From: Isoetes taiwanensis
Taxonomy: Eukaryota > Streptophyta > Lycopodiopsida > Isoetales > Isoetaceae
Assembly (NCBI GenBank): GCA_021234155.1
Contig: JAJEKV010000036.1
Span: 9,991,426 to 10,055,425, forward strand
Length of the DNA stretch: 64,000 nt
Reading direction: 5' to 3'
Shown piece after piece: positions 21,640 to 33,842 of this stretch. The first letter of the stretch is position 1. The number at the start of each line of letters is the position of its first letter. The notes under the pieces are model-generated. The model saw only the letters and a list, made by a program, of their open reading frames with translations. It made no database searches and was not told the DNA's origin. Both the position numbers and the translations under genes were made by a program.

Positions 21640-23011
21640 TGCCAGAAGATTAATAGAGATCGATTCTTTGAATGGTGTTTCTCTGAAATAATAGTATGCA
21701 ACAGGCCATGGTAGAGGGCAGAGGAAAAATGTCACCTTAGTCAGAAATTGAACAACAATTCGTTGGCAGAGTCTAGTTCCTGAGCCCGAAGCTAGCTGTC
21801 CCAAAGGAAAACCTGCCAGAATGTTGAAAAAGGTCATGATATTGGTTAAATCAAATTGCAGAAATTGAAGCATAGATTTCAAGTGTGAATGGTGAAGAAA
21901 TGCTAAGTTGATATATTTGCAGACTTGAGAATCTGTCGGACTCCTTTTGGATGTTGTCATTTTTTTAATATTTTTGTTGGGTATTACATCTGTATGCTGG
22001 TACGCTCTGACCAATTGGATGATGTTTTCATTTGCTAAAAAAGTAAATAACCATTCACTTTATACAGATGATTGTGTGGACTGCTTATACTTTCCTCTAT
22101 TGAAGGATAAAGGTACATGGTGTGATCTATTTGATGAAATTTCTAACTGCTAAAGCAGTTGGGTTCGTGATAATAAAACATGGCCTGTAGGGCTTGTCAA
22201 GTATTGGAAACTAGAGTAGAAATCCTTGGGAACACAGAATATTTACTGCAATTTCAATGATTTGTCCCTTCTACTGGAACTGGAAGTCCTAAAGGTACTT
22301 TTTCCTTCTTCTTTTTACTTACAATTATGTCTGTCTGAACTATGAACGGTGCCATTTTTCAAGGCAGCTTGATTTGGTTTACAATGCTGTATTCGGTATG
22401 TTTTACCTTTTCTTTAGGAACTAGAAGCCACTATTTTGGCTGCATAATTTTACAGCTCACGTAGTATTAATTGTGTGTGTGCCAGGCTACGGAAGCAGCA
22501 TCTAGGTAAGCTCTTCTCTTTTGACCCTGTGAACCTCAAGTATAATTGTTTTGCTAAGGAATGCATCAATGCGTTATGAACGGCAATGAAAGCAATGAGT
22601 TAGAACTTTGAAAAAAAAAATTACCTGTTCATCCCTATTTTCCGTCCATCACGACCTCCACCCCACTGCGTCCATCACGACCTCCCAAATCGTCAAGAGT
22701 TGCATAGCTGAGATTAAGGGAGATGAGATTATGCCCTAGAGGATATAAGGAAGGGATAAACATGTGCTCAACTCGCCAGAACCCTGACGGAAGGCGCGGA
22801 AGGGAGGGCAGAATCCGAGGTGCAGAAGCCATAGCCAAGTCCGGCGGATAGCGTTTGTGTAGCAGGCTGATAATGGGGCTGGATGACCGACCATTTACAG
22901 GCAGCAGCCAATTTTTAGCAGTCATCAGCATATGCTAGGTATATGCCAACATATACTTGAATATGCCCACATACCCACATAAACGAGGGTTTGCCCCCCT
23001 AGGGGCAACCC
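21640..23011. other. Non-coding DNA
   Basis: No gene is supported. GTCCATCACGACCTCC is repeated in tandem at 22645-22688. A short A-run lies at 22611-22620. Confidence 0.45.
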
Positions 23012-23027
23012 AAAAACACAGCAAACG

Positions 23028-23092
23028 TATTACTGTCAGGATTAAAAAAACCCGGTACGAAGGATCTTTGAGGGAAAACCTTGGCAGTAATA
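23028..23092 (-). other. Foldable 3' motif, copy 2
   Basis: Closing stem TATTACTG/CAGTAATA, with GGTTTT and GGGTTTT runs inside on the minus strand. The middle AAAACC run has decayed to AAAGATCC. The second member of the pair made by the segmental duplication is at 27859-27922. Confidence 0.6.
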
Positions 23093-24578
23093 AGCATACT
23101 GATAAATTGTACAATGATACATTTCAAGGTAGTGTCTTAGGACATGGTTGAGTGCAAATCCATAATCTTCTGAAGATATGTTTCCGGTTAACCCCATTGA
23201 AGCCGTATCCAACATCACATGGAGTGGCTAGTTAGGCAGGACCAACTCAACATATCATGCTCGGATATGATCGAATGCCGGACAATGCTGAAGAGTGTGG
23301 CACTATCTCAATTCTGAGGAGATGCACATTTGTGCAAATTTAAGCCATCAGTATGTGCTTCCTCATAGGCAAATGTGTATGCAGATAGCGATGTGGGTCC
23401 CATTCAAGCATGGGATTGATAACACACTCAGATTCCAGAGAACCACTGAGCTCAATTTTAGGCCTCGAGGCATTTCAAACCCATTGCTGCGATATCAACA
23501 AGGTTGGAGGGACGAGAGCAAAGACAAGCATTCCAAACTGGGCACCTTCTGAAAGTAGATTATGTGGCAGTCGAGTGCAGCCCTCTGAAGAGGCAATAGA
23601 CGCATCTCCTGTAGACGAATTTGATATGGGCCCCAAACTTTCATCGATAATTTTTGAATTTTTTCAATTCTCATGAAAATAGATCATATCATAATAGTTA
23701 AGAATATTTCTCTAATTTTATATTAACATAGAAAGCATCCAGGGCATCCAGATGTTGTTGCATCACCCGAGGTATAAACTAAGAGGACCACATTATCAGT
23801 GTATATGGGTTGTCTAATGATTTGGTGCATTAGCTGAGCTCCGTAACCTCCACGCTCAACAAGCCAACCTTCATACAAGAAATATATAAGTGCATAGTAG
23901 TTTTCAATGGAAGAAACTGATAGTGATAAACCTATCGAAAAATATGCGCATATAGGTGTATTAGCTCTTGGTATGGTTGTGCATGTTGCTCAAGAACTTT
24001 GAGATTATAAAATGTTAGTGTGTTTCTAAACCCATGCACTCATCACAATTACGATCTAACGTCTGCCTATGCAAATAAATACAGCTGCTATAGCATTGTT
24101 GCTAAACCAAATACTCATATGGTCGATATATTAGTGTAGGATTAATGTGTCTCATGAAGTAAGATTTGATCCCCCAAATCCAACAAACAAAAAAAAGGTT
24201 CACTATCTTTTGGCATGTTGTTCAATTACATCGCATTGAAGAATGCATAATCTCGTCTTTATAAGAGGACGAGGTATGGGATTTTGGAATCCATAATCAA
24301 GAATTACCTCTAAATATGATCACATGTCATGGCTATTATTGTGTAAGAAAACTATCTTAACTTATTCCAACATATCATTATCATAGACCCAAAGGATTCA
24401 ATTCACCTATACATGTAATGTATATGGCATATGCATTATTAGGGTAGCTAAAAACCCTTTATATATACACGAAAATGTCTTCTCATACACTTACTACCTT
24501 ATTCTATAACAAGCAAGTAAGATAAAATGGTAATGTACAAAGTAAGCCATAAAAAAACCCCTTTGCATGCACTCTGAT

Positions 24579-24868
24579 ATTGTTTTTTATTAAAGGTCGT
24601 CATACTTTATTAATAACACTCCATCATAATACATAGGCCTAATACAATGCAAAGACAGGAATAAAAAATCCACCCATCTAAGCATGACAATATAATGCAA
24701 TTCACACTATTTTCCTCTCCTATAAAGAGAAGAATAATATATAGTCATACTTTTAGAAGATTACTTTAACCAGGCCGAACTTCCACATCCATAGAATCAT
24801 TAACAGCAACTTGATCTGCTCCCTGATGTCTCAATGCCACTGAATCAGGGACATCCATTGTATAGCCA
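24579..24868 (-). mobile_element. Small 5'-truncated LINE-A-like insertion with 16-bp target duplication (unit 1)
   Basis: TTGCATGCACTCTGAT (24563-24578) and TTGCATGCACTCCGAT (24869-24884) flank the insertion. Its minus-strand 3' end is GACGACCTTTAATAAAAAA, a diverged LINE-A-type terminus. A short C-terminal coding tail (GYTMDVPDSVALRHQ...MDVEVRPG, then stop) ends about 75 nt into the element from its 5' side. This copy was present before the segmental duplication, because unit 2 carries it with perfect flanks. Confidence 0.8.
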
Positions 24869-25487
24869 TTGCATGCACTCCGATGGTTTACCACCCCTAT
24901 GCGAAGGACTCGCGATGTACGCACACCAAACTAATTGCGTGAGGATACTAAACAACGAAGCACTCATGCTTGCAGAAGTAGCACGGTGGCACCAGCAGTC
25001 CGAAGAGTTGCAGAATCAACAGTAGTAGTAGCAATAGCAGTAGCAACACCCCAAGAGGTTGCACTAGCATTAGCAAAAGCACTGGTACTGCAAGCAAATG
25101 ATCCATCTGTTCTGTTTTGTGCAGCGTCTGCTAGAGTTTGGGCAAGCAGACGAAAAATTCTTACATTATCCTGAATCAGAACAGTGGCACCTCCAATGTT
25201 TCTTATATCTCTCACATGGGCAAGCTCCATGCATCATGACTTTTCTGGATTTGGATCTAGCCGTAGATCAGATGGCCACAAATGACCTGACCAGTCTAGA
25301 GTCCTTTCTTTTTTTAAATATGATTTTTTTTTCAAAGGTCCAAATGAAGTCGTTTTTTCTATGAAGCCACGAAATTCTATTGTTGCTACAATCTTCAAAG
25401 CTTGGCTATGTCGCCCAATGGCGAACTATGGCAGCACGATCGTGAGCTATTGGCGCCAGATCTCGAATCTATTTTTTTTTTTTTTTT

Positions 25488-25726
25488 AAATTTAGAACGA
25501 GGGTGGCTTCCTTTTCTTGGCCTATGAATAGAGACCTCATCGTCTATTCTATTAAATAAATGAATAACAAGTAAATAACAAGAGGAGTTGCATATACAAG
25601 GTGATAACATTAATGCTTTTCATGTAATACATATATCATGCCTAAAATAATAATAATAAGAAGATAAAGATACTAATAATAAATAATATCTAGCTAATTG
25701 ATGTGAGGCCTAGAATGCCTCGAATA
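25488..25726 (-). mobile_element. Partial LTR of processed Copia copy (unit 1)
   Basis: Corresponds to 33475-33720. The outer end is replaced by a 16-T run (25472-25487), that is, a poly(A) tail on the element strand. The inner end is next to a C-rich polypurine tract complement. Confidence 0.75.
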
Positions 25727-25846
25727 CCACCCCCTCCCCCGCAATCTTGGTCTCACATCTAAAACAAAAAGACCAAGGGTGCAAACTCCAAGACGCAAAC
25801 TCCAACACAACTACTACTACCCCCCCTCCCCCTGGTCTAGTAAAAG

Positions 25847-25910
25847 TATTACTACCAGGATGAAAAACCCCACCCTTTCGGGTTTTCGAGGGAAGACCTT
25901 TGTAGTAATA
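25847..25910 (-). other. Foldable 3' motif, copy 3 (in Copia, unit 1)
   Basis: Closing stem TATTACTAC/GTAGTAATA is perfect over 9 bp. The inner runs are GGTCTTCC, AAAACCC and GGGGTTTTT. It lies between the Copia stop codon and the polypurine tract. Confidence 0.7.
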
Positions 25911-25933
25911 AATCAACTAGCCAAGCACAATGT

Positions 25934-26482
25934 TCACTCTCCAACAATTCCAAGAGAGATAGAAAATTGAAGATGTTTCTTCGATACTAATGATTTCGTA
26001 AAGATATCCGCAACCATAGAGTCAGTCGGGCAATACTCCAAGGCAATCGTCCTTTTCTTTACCTCCAACTTCACATAATGATAATGATCTTCAATGTGCT
26101 TAGATTTAGAGCGTAAGACTTTATCATGAGACAAATTGATAGTAATCACATAACAGCCGTGTCGGCTGCACTTGCTGAAAACATTCCAACATTCCTCGCA
26201 ACCAAATAGGTTCTCGACTCGCTAAAGATGCAGCAACATACTCAGCTTCAGTTGAAGACACAGCAACACAATGCTGCTTTTTACTAAACCAGGAAACAAG
26301 AGACTTATCAAAGAAAAAACAAGCCCCGCTAGTAGATCTCAAAGTGTCATTATCTCCAGCTCAATCAACATCAGTATAACCATAGAGAGTAAGAGAGGTA
26401 TGGTGAACTTGCTTTCTGTAGAAAAGTCCATAAGTGTTAGTGCCTTTTAAATAACGAAGAACTCGCTTCGCAGCTTGCCAAA
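25934..26482 (-). pseudogene. Copia RNase H C-terminal fragment (unit 1), cut by the duplication breakpoint
   Basis: The minus strand encodes the end of RNase H (RSTSGACFFFDKSLVSW, VSSTEAEYVAASLASREPIW) and the tail ADIFTKSL. It parallels 33930-34485. The Copia sequence stops abruptly at 26482 (CAGCTTGCCAA), where unit 2 part A begins. That is the tandem-duplication junction. Frames are broken near 26140 and 26360. Confidence 0.9.
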
Positions 26483-27842
26483 GGACTTAATTCAAGAAGG
26501 TCGATAACATTTTCTCCTCGACATTATAGCACAGAAAAATGGCCTCGTGGCCTTGTGGCTAGGAACTTCCTCAGTCGTACTAAGGTAGCACCTTAGATTT
26601 TCCTAGCCACATGGCCACTCGACAATTTTCTTGCGCCATAACACCTCGTGTGAGGACGTTATCTAGTCTTTAATTTCTTGTTTACATTACAATTGTATAG
26701 CAGATTTATGAGAAAAATAAAATTGCCACATTCTTATGAACTTTAATAACAAAAAGAAATTGTCACATCCTAAATGATTACCATCAAATCTTAAAACTGT
26801 ATTCCTTTACAAGGATGTGCCATCTTCAATCAAAAACTTCTCTCTAAGTCTACAAGAAAGGACAAGAAGACATTGTTTCACTCCTCATATGAATTCTATT
26901 GTTGTTGGTGTGTTTCTTGATTGTTAAAGGTCCTTAACTAACAAGGCTTTTGATCCACCATTGCATATACTTGGTCTTGCAGTAGTAATGCAAAGAACAA
27001 ATAACTAGAAAAACAAGTAGTCTCATAGAATATACACACAAGTTTTTATAGATTGCAAGATCGGGGGTTGACCATGTTGGTTAAGGGTGACGACCACTTG
27101 ATAATGGGATGATAAAGAGGATTGGCATATTTTATGCCGTAAAAGATCAAACATCAACAAGGAAGCACTAGCATCATAAGTTATAAGATCGGCCAATTTT
27201 AATGGGGAGAAGGAACTTCTTCAATGAATCATAAGAAGATTCTAGATGCAGTTATCCCATAAGAGTTTGGTCTTGACAAGCTTATTATTTTGTAGATAAT
27301 TGTAAAATGTTGCAATATAAAATAGACAAAATTGACTCTACAATAGTTATTAGGTATATTCATCTATTAGTCGTATTTATGCAAACACATTAATGAACGG
27401 AAATGGAAATTAAGTTCCATCGCTTTAATGAAATGGCATGTTGTCCAACTTGTTGATACCAATCTTTAAAAAAACGTTGGTTTTTGTCTGATATATATGT
27501 CATAAAATGGAAAGATAATTTGCCACGTGAAGACTTAGACCTCTCACTTGCAACCGCAATGAATCGGTCCCAATCCTTTTAGACCAAAATTGATATTTGT
27601 GATTGATAGATAGACATTTCTATGAAAGAGATGGCCCATATGGGCTAACAAGAGAATCATAATATTATAATTGCCATCAAATAATATTATCTTTAGAGTA
27701 TATCTTGTTTGTTTTTTATTCCATTTCCATATTTTTGAAAATCGTGAATTGTTTTACTTCCATAGTCTGTGGGGCTTAATACAATTGAATTGAATGGAAT
27801 TTTATTGTCCATGGAGACCAATAGACCTATAAAACCTAATAA
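26483..27842. repeat. Segmental duplication unit 2, part A
   Basis: The second copy of 13862-15213. It follows a truncated Copia RNase H and continues without interruption into part B, so it shows the ancestral or uninterrupted arrangement. Confidence 0.95.
26503..26663. mobile_element. Fold-back (MITE-like) element, copy 2
   Basis: Duplicate of 13882-14042, with the same GATAAC...GTTATC ends and a few substitutions in each arm. Confidence 0.6.
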
Positions 27843-27960
27843 AAAAACACAGCAAACGTATTACTGTCAGGATTAAAAAAACCCGGTTCGAAGGGTCTTT
27901 GAGGGAAAACCTTGGCAATAATAAGCATACTGATAAACTGTACAATGATACATTTCAAGG
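27785..27960 (-). mobile_element. LINE-B 3' end, uninterrupted copy
   Basis: Minus strand: foldable motif (27859-27922), an A/T-rich spacer, GGTCTCCATGGACAATAAAA, then an ATTCA-type simple repeat. In unit 1 the same element is split, with its tail at 15150-15210 and its inner part at 23012 onward. It therefore marks the exact position of the 7.8-kb difference. Confidence 0.75.
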
Positions 27961-30334
27961 TAGTGTCTTAGGACATGGTTGAGTGCGTAAATCCATAACA
28001 TTCTGAAGATATGTTTCTGGTTAACCCCACTGAAGCCGTATCCAACATCACATGGAGTGGCTAGTTAGGCAGGACCAACTCAACATATCATGCTCGGATA
28101 TGATCGATTGCTGGACAATGCTGAAGAGCGTGGCACTATCTCAATTCAGAGGAGATGCACACTTGTGCAAATTGAAGCTTAGTCTGTGCTTCCTCATAGG
28201 CAAATGTGTATGCAGGTAGCGATGTGGGTCCCATTCAAATATGGGATTGATATGACACTCAGATTCCACCGGGGGAACCACTGAGCTCAATTTTAGGCCT
28301 CGAGGAATTGCAAATCTATTGCTGCGATATCAACAAGGTTGGAGGGAGGAGAACAAAGACAAGCATTCCAAACTGACCACCTTCTGAAAGTAAATTATGT
28401 GGCAGTCGAGTACGGCCCTCTGAAGAGGCAATAGACCCATCTCCTGCAGACGAATTTGATATGGGTCCCAAATGTTCATTGATATTTTTTGAATTTTTTC
28501 ACTTCTCATGAAAATAGATCATATCATAATAGTTAAGAATATTTCTCTATTCAAGTACAATGTTAATTTTATATTAACATAGAAAGCATCCAGGGCATCC
28601 AGATGTTGTTGCATCACCCGAGGTATAAACTAAGAGGACCACATTATCAGTGTATATGGGTTGTCTAAAGATTTGGTGCATGAGCTGAGCTCCGTAACCT
28701 CCATGCTCAACAAGCCAACCTTCATGCAAGAAATATATAAGTGCATAGTAGTTTTCAATGGAAGAAACTGATAGTGATAAACCTATCGAAAAAATATGCA
28801 TATATAGGTGTATTAGCTCTTGGTATGGTTGTGCATGTTGCTCGAGAACTTTAAGATTATAAAATGTTAGTGTGTTTCTGAACCCATGCACTCACCACAA
28901 TTACGTTCTAGAGTCTGCCTATGCAAATAAATACAACTGCTATAGTATTGCTGCTAAACCAGATACTCATATAGTCGATATATTAGTGTAGAAGTAAGAT
29001 TTGAGCCCCCCCAACCCCAAATCTAACAAACAAAAAAAAAAGTTCACTATCTTTTGGCATGTTGTTCCATTGCATCACATTGAAGAAGGCATAATCTCGT
29101 GTTCGCAAGAGGACGTGGCATGGGATTTTGGAATCCATAATCAAGAATTATCTCTAAATATGATCACATGCCATGGCTATTATCGTGTAAGAAAACTATC
29201 TTAACATATCATTTGGTATAAAATAATTTCATGGGATTTATTTTTGTTTATTTCAATATATCATAGACCCAAAGGATTCAATTCACCTATACATGTAATG
29301 TATATGGGATATGCATTCTTAGGGTAGTTAAAAACCCTTTTCATATACACGAAAATGTCTTCTCATACACTTACTACCTTATTCTATAACAAGCAAGTAA
29401 GATAAAATGGTAACGTACAAAGTAAGCCATAAAAAAACCCCTTTGCATGCACTCTGATTTTTTTTTTTTTTTTTTTTATTAAAGGACGTCATACTTTATT
29501 AATGACACTCCATCATAATACATAATACAATGCAGAGACAGGAATAAAAAACCCACCCGTCTAAGCATGACAATATAATGCAATTCACACTATTTTCCTC
29601 TCCTACGATAGTCACACTTTTAGAAAATTACTTTAACCAGGCCGAACTTCCACATCCATAGAATCATTAACAGCAACTTAATCTGCTCCCTGGTGTCTCA
29701 ATGCCACTGAATCAGGGACATCCACTATATAGTCATTGCATGCACTCTGATGGTTTACCACTCTTATGCGAAGGACTCGCGATGTATGCACACCAAACTA
29801 ATTGTGTGAGGATACTAAACAACGAAGCACGCATGCTTGCAGAAGTAGCACGGTGGCACCAGTAGTCCGAAGAGTTGCAGAATCAACAGTAGTAGTAGCA
29901 ATAGCAGTAGCAACACCCCAAGAGGTTGCACTAGCATTAGCAAAAGCATTGGTACTGCAAGCAAACGATTCATCTGTTCTGTTTTGTGTAGCGACTGCCA
30001 GAGTTTGGGCAAGCAGACGAAAAATTCTTACATTATCCTAAATCAGAACAGTGGCACCTCCAATGTTTCTTATGTCTATCACACGGGCAAGCTCCATGCA
30101 GCATGACTTTTCTGGATTTGGATCCAGCCGTAGATCAGATGGCCACAGATGATCTGACCACTCTAGAGTCCCTTTTTTTTATGATTTTTTTTTTCAAACG
30201 TCCAAATGAAGTCGTTTTTTCTATGAAGCCACGAAATGCTATTGTTGCTACAATCTTCAGAGCTTGGCTATGTCGCCCAATGGCGAACTATGGCAGCCCG
30301 ATTGTGAGCTATTGGCGCCAGATCTCGAATCTAC
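27843..30334. repeat. Segmental duplication unit 2, part B
   Basis: Counterpart of 23012-25471. It carries the same small LINE insertion at 29459-29735 with perfect 16-bp target duplications, and ends at GATCTCGAATCTAC before a T-run. No gene is supported. The open frames in the AGT/AGC-rich stretch are broken differently in the two units. Confidence 0.95.
29459..29735 (-). mobile_element. Small 5'-truncated LINE-A-like insertion with 16-bp target duplication (unit 2)
   Basis: TTGCATGCACTCTGAT is perfect on both sides (29443-29458 and 29736-29751). The poly(A) is a long T-run on the plus strand next to TTTATTAAAGGACGTC. Confidence 0.85.
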
Positions 30335-30359
30335 TTTTTTTTTTTTTTTTTTTTTTTTT

Positions 30360-33300
30360 GTAAACATATAATGTAGGCATTAAGCAAGCTAGCACCAGCA
30401 TGCAAGTCTAGACAATAATGTTTAACTTGTGTAAAAAGTCAGTTATAAACAGCCGTATTTGGCTTAAACTGTTTTATGAGCGTATAAAGGTATGGTGATG
30501 GGCTAAAAATTCTGGAACCTATATCTAAATAGCATGAATGGAGTATTTTGGATATAAGGAGATGCATATCGATAATGATTCAGCTAAAGCCCAAATGGGG
30601 AAAAAAAGGGGAAAAGGTTGAATGGGTTTACAAGGGGAAAAAAAAATCCCGATTTGACTAAACCTAAGGTTATAGAAACAAAGAGAATTTAGGGTTACAT
30701 TCTGGCTGGCTGTATTGAAGTCACGCCCAATTTTGGCGCCTCGAAACCATGGCCTTGAGCATCGGGCAGGCAAATCCAGTGGCAGGCAGCATCGAGATGC
30801 CTGCATTAAACCCTTAAGATTTTGGAGGCAAAAATGGCTTTATGCTGCAGTGACGTAGGGGATGAGGAAGCACATGCAGATATAGCTTTTGCTGAACAGA
30901 AATATTCAGAAAGAGAGGTGCGCCTGTGTCATTTGGGCGCAATCACGGATCTTCAAGAATGGAGAGACAAGGCAGAGGAAGAGGGTTTGATGCCAAAAGG
31001 AGCTTTGGCGAAAATACTGGAGGACATTATGCTAAGAGGACTAGCTCCTTCAACCGTGGTAGGCAGCAAAATTTTCCACAGGGGAGCCCTTCCATGGAGC
31101 ATTACGTTCCTGAAACCCAAATTGATAATGATTTTCTGCAGGAGCATGATGATCAGGTATTTCAATAAATGGGTCATGTGTTATGATAGAAGGAATAGAA
31201 ATAGCAGAAATAGAGAATAGGTGAGGCCAAATGCTTGGGCTGGTCCCAATCCAATATTTGGCTTTTGTGAGGTGTGATCCAATAGCCTTTAGGCATGTAC
31301 GTTTACATTTTTGAGAAATATAAGCATGAGAACTTAAATGCATTGGTTTTCTGTTTTATTATGATAATGGCAGGATGATTGCTTGGTGAAGCCAAATGCA
31401 TTAGGTTTCAATCCTGACACCATTTGATTGGGCCAATTCTTCCAAGGTCTTGAAAACAAGCTAAAGAAGCAACTCCGTTTTCTTCAGTCTCGGCATCAGA
31501 GTTAGAAGAAGAGCTAGGGCTAGATTCGTTGGTCCTTTACCATCAATTGTAGGAGGGCCTCTAAGGCATCAGATTTTTTATAGAGATCTAAATCGGGACA
31601 AAAGCTTTGTACAATATCGTAATGTTCCTCCATCCATCTGTTTTTTGAAAAAAATGCTGCTGGACTTCTGCTGCAGCCCATTTAGCATATGATTTTCTGG
31701 CTGCATATGATGGAACCCGGATGGATCAACGACCTGCATTTTTATTGATGGCCCAATTGCTACAGAATTATGCACTCTCTCATGTCTCTATCCTATTGGC
31801 CCGCCATACCAGGATTGGTGATACCAAGCCAATTGCATTGTTAGACAAAGGCTTATTCACTTAGAAGCTTTGAAGCCCAAGACTCAGTAAGTACTTTTGC
31901 CAATTATTCAAATCTTGCTCTAGGCAAGTGCAAGCAGAAGCTTCTCAAGACAATGTGTTTTATTCCACATTTGTACATGCAGGTTCATCTCTGTATCCAT
32001 TGGCAGTTTATTCCAAAGATTATCTATTGTAGCATGCTGCAGTAGGATATATATTTTTTTGATGGATAAATGTTTGAAAGCAGATCAATAGTACAGTCTA
32101 GAATTGTAAGAGGCCATGTTAAATGCCTAAACAAGCAGATTTGTGGCTTGTTTAGGCATAATATCTTAAGATGATAGTTTCAGATAAGCGTCAATTGTAT
32201 TGAACTAATGCAGTGGCATATACTCTTGCCTAATATTGAGGGTTATGGACTGGTTGTACAAACGATAAATGCTGATAGCAGCTAGGTTCAGCATTGTAAT
32301 TTTTGTTCTATCATGAATTTCGTGCATAATATTCACTTGAATATGATCTATTATCTGGTTCTATTTCTTTATCTGCTGGATTTGATCAAGGGCAAAAGGG
32401 ATACATTTGGTGAAGGGCGATAAGCCAAGAAACACCAATGTACCTTTTGGCCCTTGCATCATTACCAACCGTGTTGCTAATGTTTGCTTGTTTGGCTGCA
32501 GGTACGGTGTTTCTTCTACTTATGTCTCCTTTTTATCATTTTGATCAAATCTAGTTTCATAAGGAATGGATACCAGAGGAAAACATGCTGTTTTGAAGAT
32601 ACCAATTTGGGAAGTGGTAAATCTGAACTTATTTTTCACAAACTAAGGTATGCGAGTTGAGATAATTAAGGATGGAGCAAACTATGCTTAGGCACACTGA
32701 TGACTCTTTTTTGATATATGCCTATACTTAAATATTGGCAAACCGCTATGATATGCAAAGATTTAAAATCTAAAATATGTAAGTTTTCATTATGCGTATT
32801 TGGGTTGCATAATTATAATGACAAAAATCGGGGATTATAGCTTCAAGCTTAAGACTCTTCATGGCTCTTCATGTATGAAAACAGAATATTATGTGAAAGA
32901 AAATTTGTACATTCCAAATTTAATGGTTACATGATTGTTTTGATTAAAAATGTTAACATGGCATCTTCACGTTTAAAAAAAAATCTGTAAAAAATGGATA
33001 AATTAGTTAATCGTAAAATGCATTTGCATAAAATTTCCCTTAAGGATGTAAAGCGAAAACTTCATAGGCGATAGAGATAAAGAATTAAAGGATGATTATC
33101 CTAAAATGTAACTGCACATTACAAGATTTAATGAGGGATTCTAATGGCCTGTACGGTTCAAAAGTTTAAACGCATGATGATAATGGAGATAATTATGGAT
33201 AACGTATGTTTGAATAAATACAAAAAGTGATATGAAACTTTGATTGAACATAGAGTGTGTATGTTGACATTTAGCCTAGTAAAGGCAACTGGTCAGTGGA

Positions 33301-33448
33301 TAAAATGAATTAGAATCTGATACTAAAGGAGATGATATGCCATTTTAGGCTAGCTCGGCCTCTATATGGGATGATAAAATTACCAAGGGATTGACCAAGG
33401 TATGTAGCAGGTCTAGTTAGGCTTTTGTCAAGGCTAGTTCTGGCTGGG
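30360..33448. other. 3.1-kb segment inserted in a T-run of unit 2
   Basis: T-runs bound the segment on both sides (30335-30359 and 33449-33474). Unit 1 has a single T-run at this place directly followed by Copia LTR sequence, so the segment was added after the duplication. It holds a coding-like remnant at 30822-31390 and another at about 31670-31860. The rest (31900-33448) shows no gene. I see no terminal repeats. Confidence 0.75.
30893..31168 (+). pseudogene. RG-rich coding remnant, family not recognised
   Basis: The frame through SFGRNHGSSRMERQGRGRGF and NRGRQQNFPQG is rich in Arg, Gly, Ser and Asn, like RNA-binding RGG regions. A consensus-like donor follows at CAG|GTATTT (about 31158), and an acceptor GGCAG|GATGAT lies near 31373. 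The frame could continue there for about 17 codons before a TGA. Another frame from 30822 (MEAKMALCCSDVGDEE) overlaps and may supply an N-terminal part after a shift. Downstream, a stretch near 31680-31860 also reads coherently (AYDFLAAYDGTRMDQRPAFL) but only between frame breaks. This looks like a decayed host gene or gene fragment, not a transposon. No function can be assigned. Confidence 0.35.
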
Positions 33449-33474
<26 letters not shown>

Positions 33475-33480
<6 letters not shown>

Positions 33481-33720
33481 GAACGAGGCTGGCTTCCTTT
33501 TCTTGACCTATGAATAGAGACCTCATTGTCTATTCTATTAAATAAATGAATAACAAGTAAATAACAAGAGGAGTTGCATACACAAGGTGATAACATTAAT
33601 GCTTTTCATGTAATACATATATCATGCCTAAAAGGCAAAGTATCTAATAATAAGAAGATAAAGATACTAATAATAAATAATATCTAGATAATTGATGTGA
33701 GGCCTAGAATGCCTCGAACA
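33475..33720 (-). mobile_element. Partial 3' LTR of processed Copia copy (unit 2)
   Basis: On the element strand the LTR begins TGTTCGAGGCATTC right after a purine tract (GCAAGGGGGAGCGGGG). It runs about 246 nt and then stops in 26 As instead of a terminal CA. The sequence therefore looks like a polyadenylated transcript end and not a complete LTR. No matching 5' LTR is found upstream near 38 kb. Confidence 0.8.
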
Positions 33721-33842
33721 CCCCGCTCCCCCTTGCAATCTTGGTCTCACATCTAAAACAAAAAAGACCAAGGGTGCAAACTCCAACACGCAAACTTCAA
33801 CACAACTACCTCCCCCACCTGGGGACCTTGGTGTAGTAAAAG

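Larger units (their letters stand above)
15214..23011. other. 7.8-kb segment present only in duplication unit 1
   Basis: Unit 2 joins parts A and B directly at about 27842, within an A-rich run of a LINE-B tail. In unit 1 these sequences are separated by this segment. It holds a (GGAT)n microsatellite (15413-15436), a poly(A) retroelement (16073-17259), short tandem repeats and a degenerate coding repeat (20636-21612). Related 45-bp blocks (ACATATACTTG...CCCACAT...GAGGGT) lie near its two ends (about 15292 and 22948). I cannot tell whether it was inserted in unit 1 or deleted from unit 2. Confidence 0.75.
23012..25471. repeat. Segmental duplication unit 1, part B
   Basis: Matches 27843-30334 along its whole length, with substitutions and a few indels (for example a 14-bp addition near 28552 in unit 2). 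It starts with the inner part of a minus-strand LINE-B tail, including the foldable motif at 23028-23092. It also contains a small LINE insertion with target duplications (24579-24868) and an AGT/AGC-rich stretch near 25018-25050. It ends at GATCTCGAATCTA followed by a T-run, where the processed Copia copy begins. Confidence 0.95.

Noticed and set aside
24935-25174. Open frames over the AGT/AGC-rich stretch (and its copy at 29802) as genes
   Set aside because: They are low-complexity, the copies in the two duplication units are interrupted differently, and no domain is visible.
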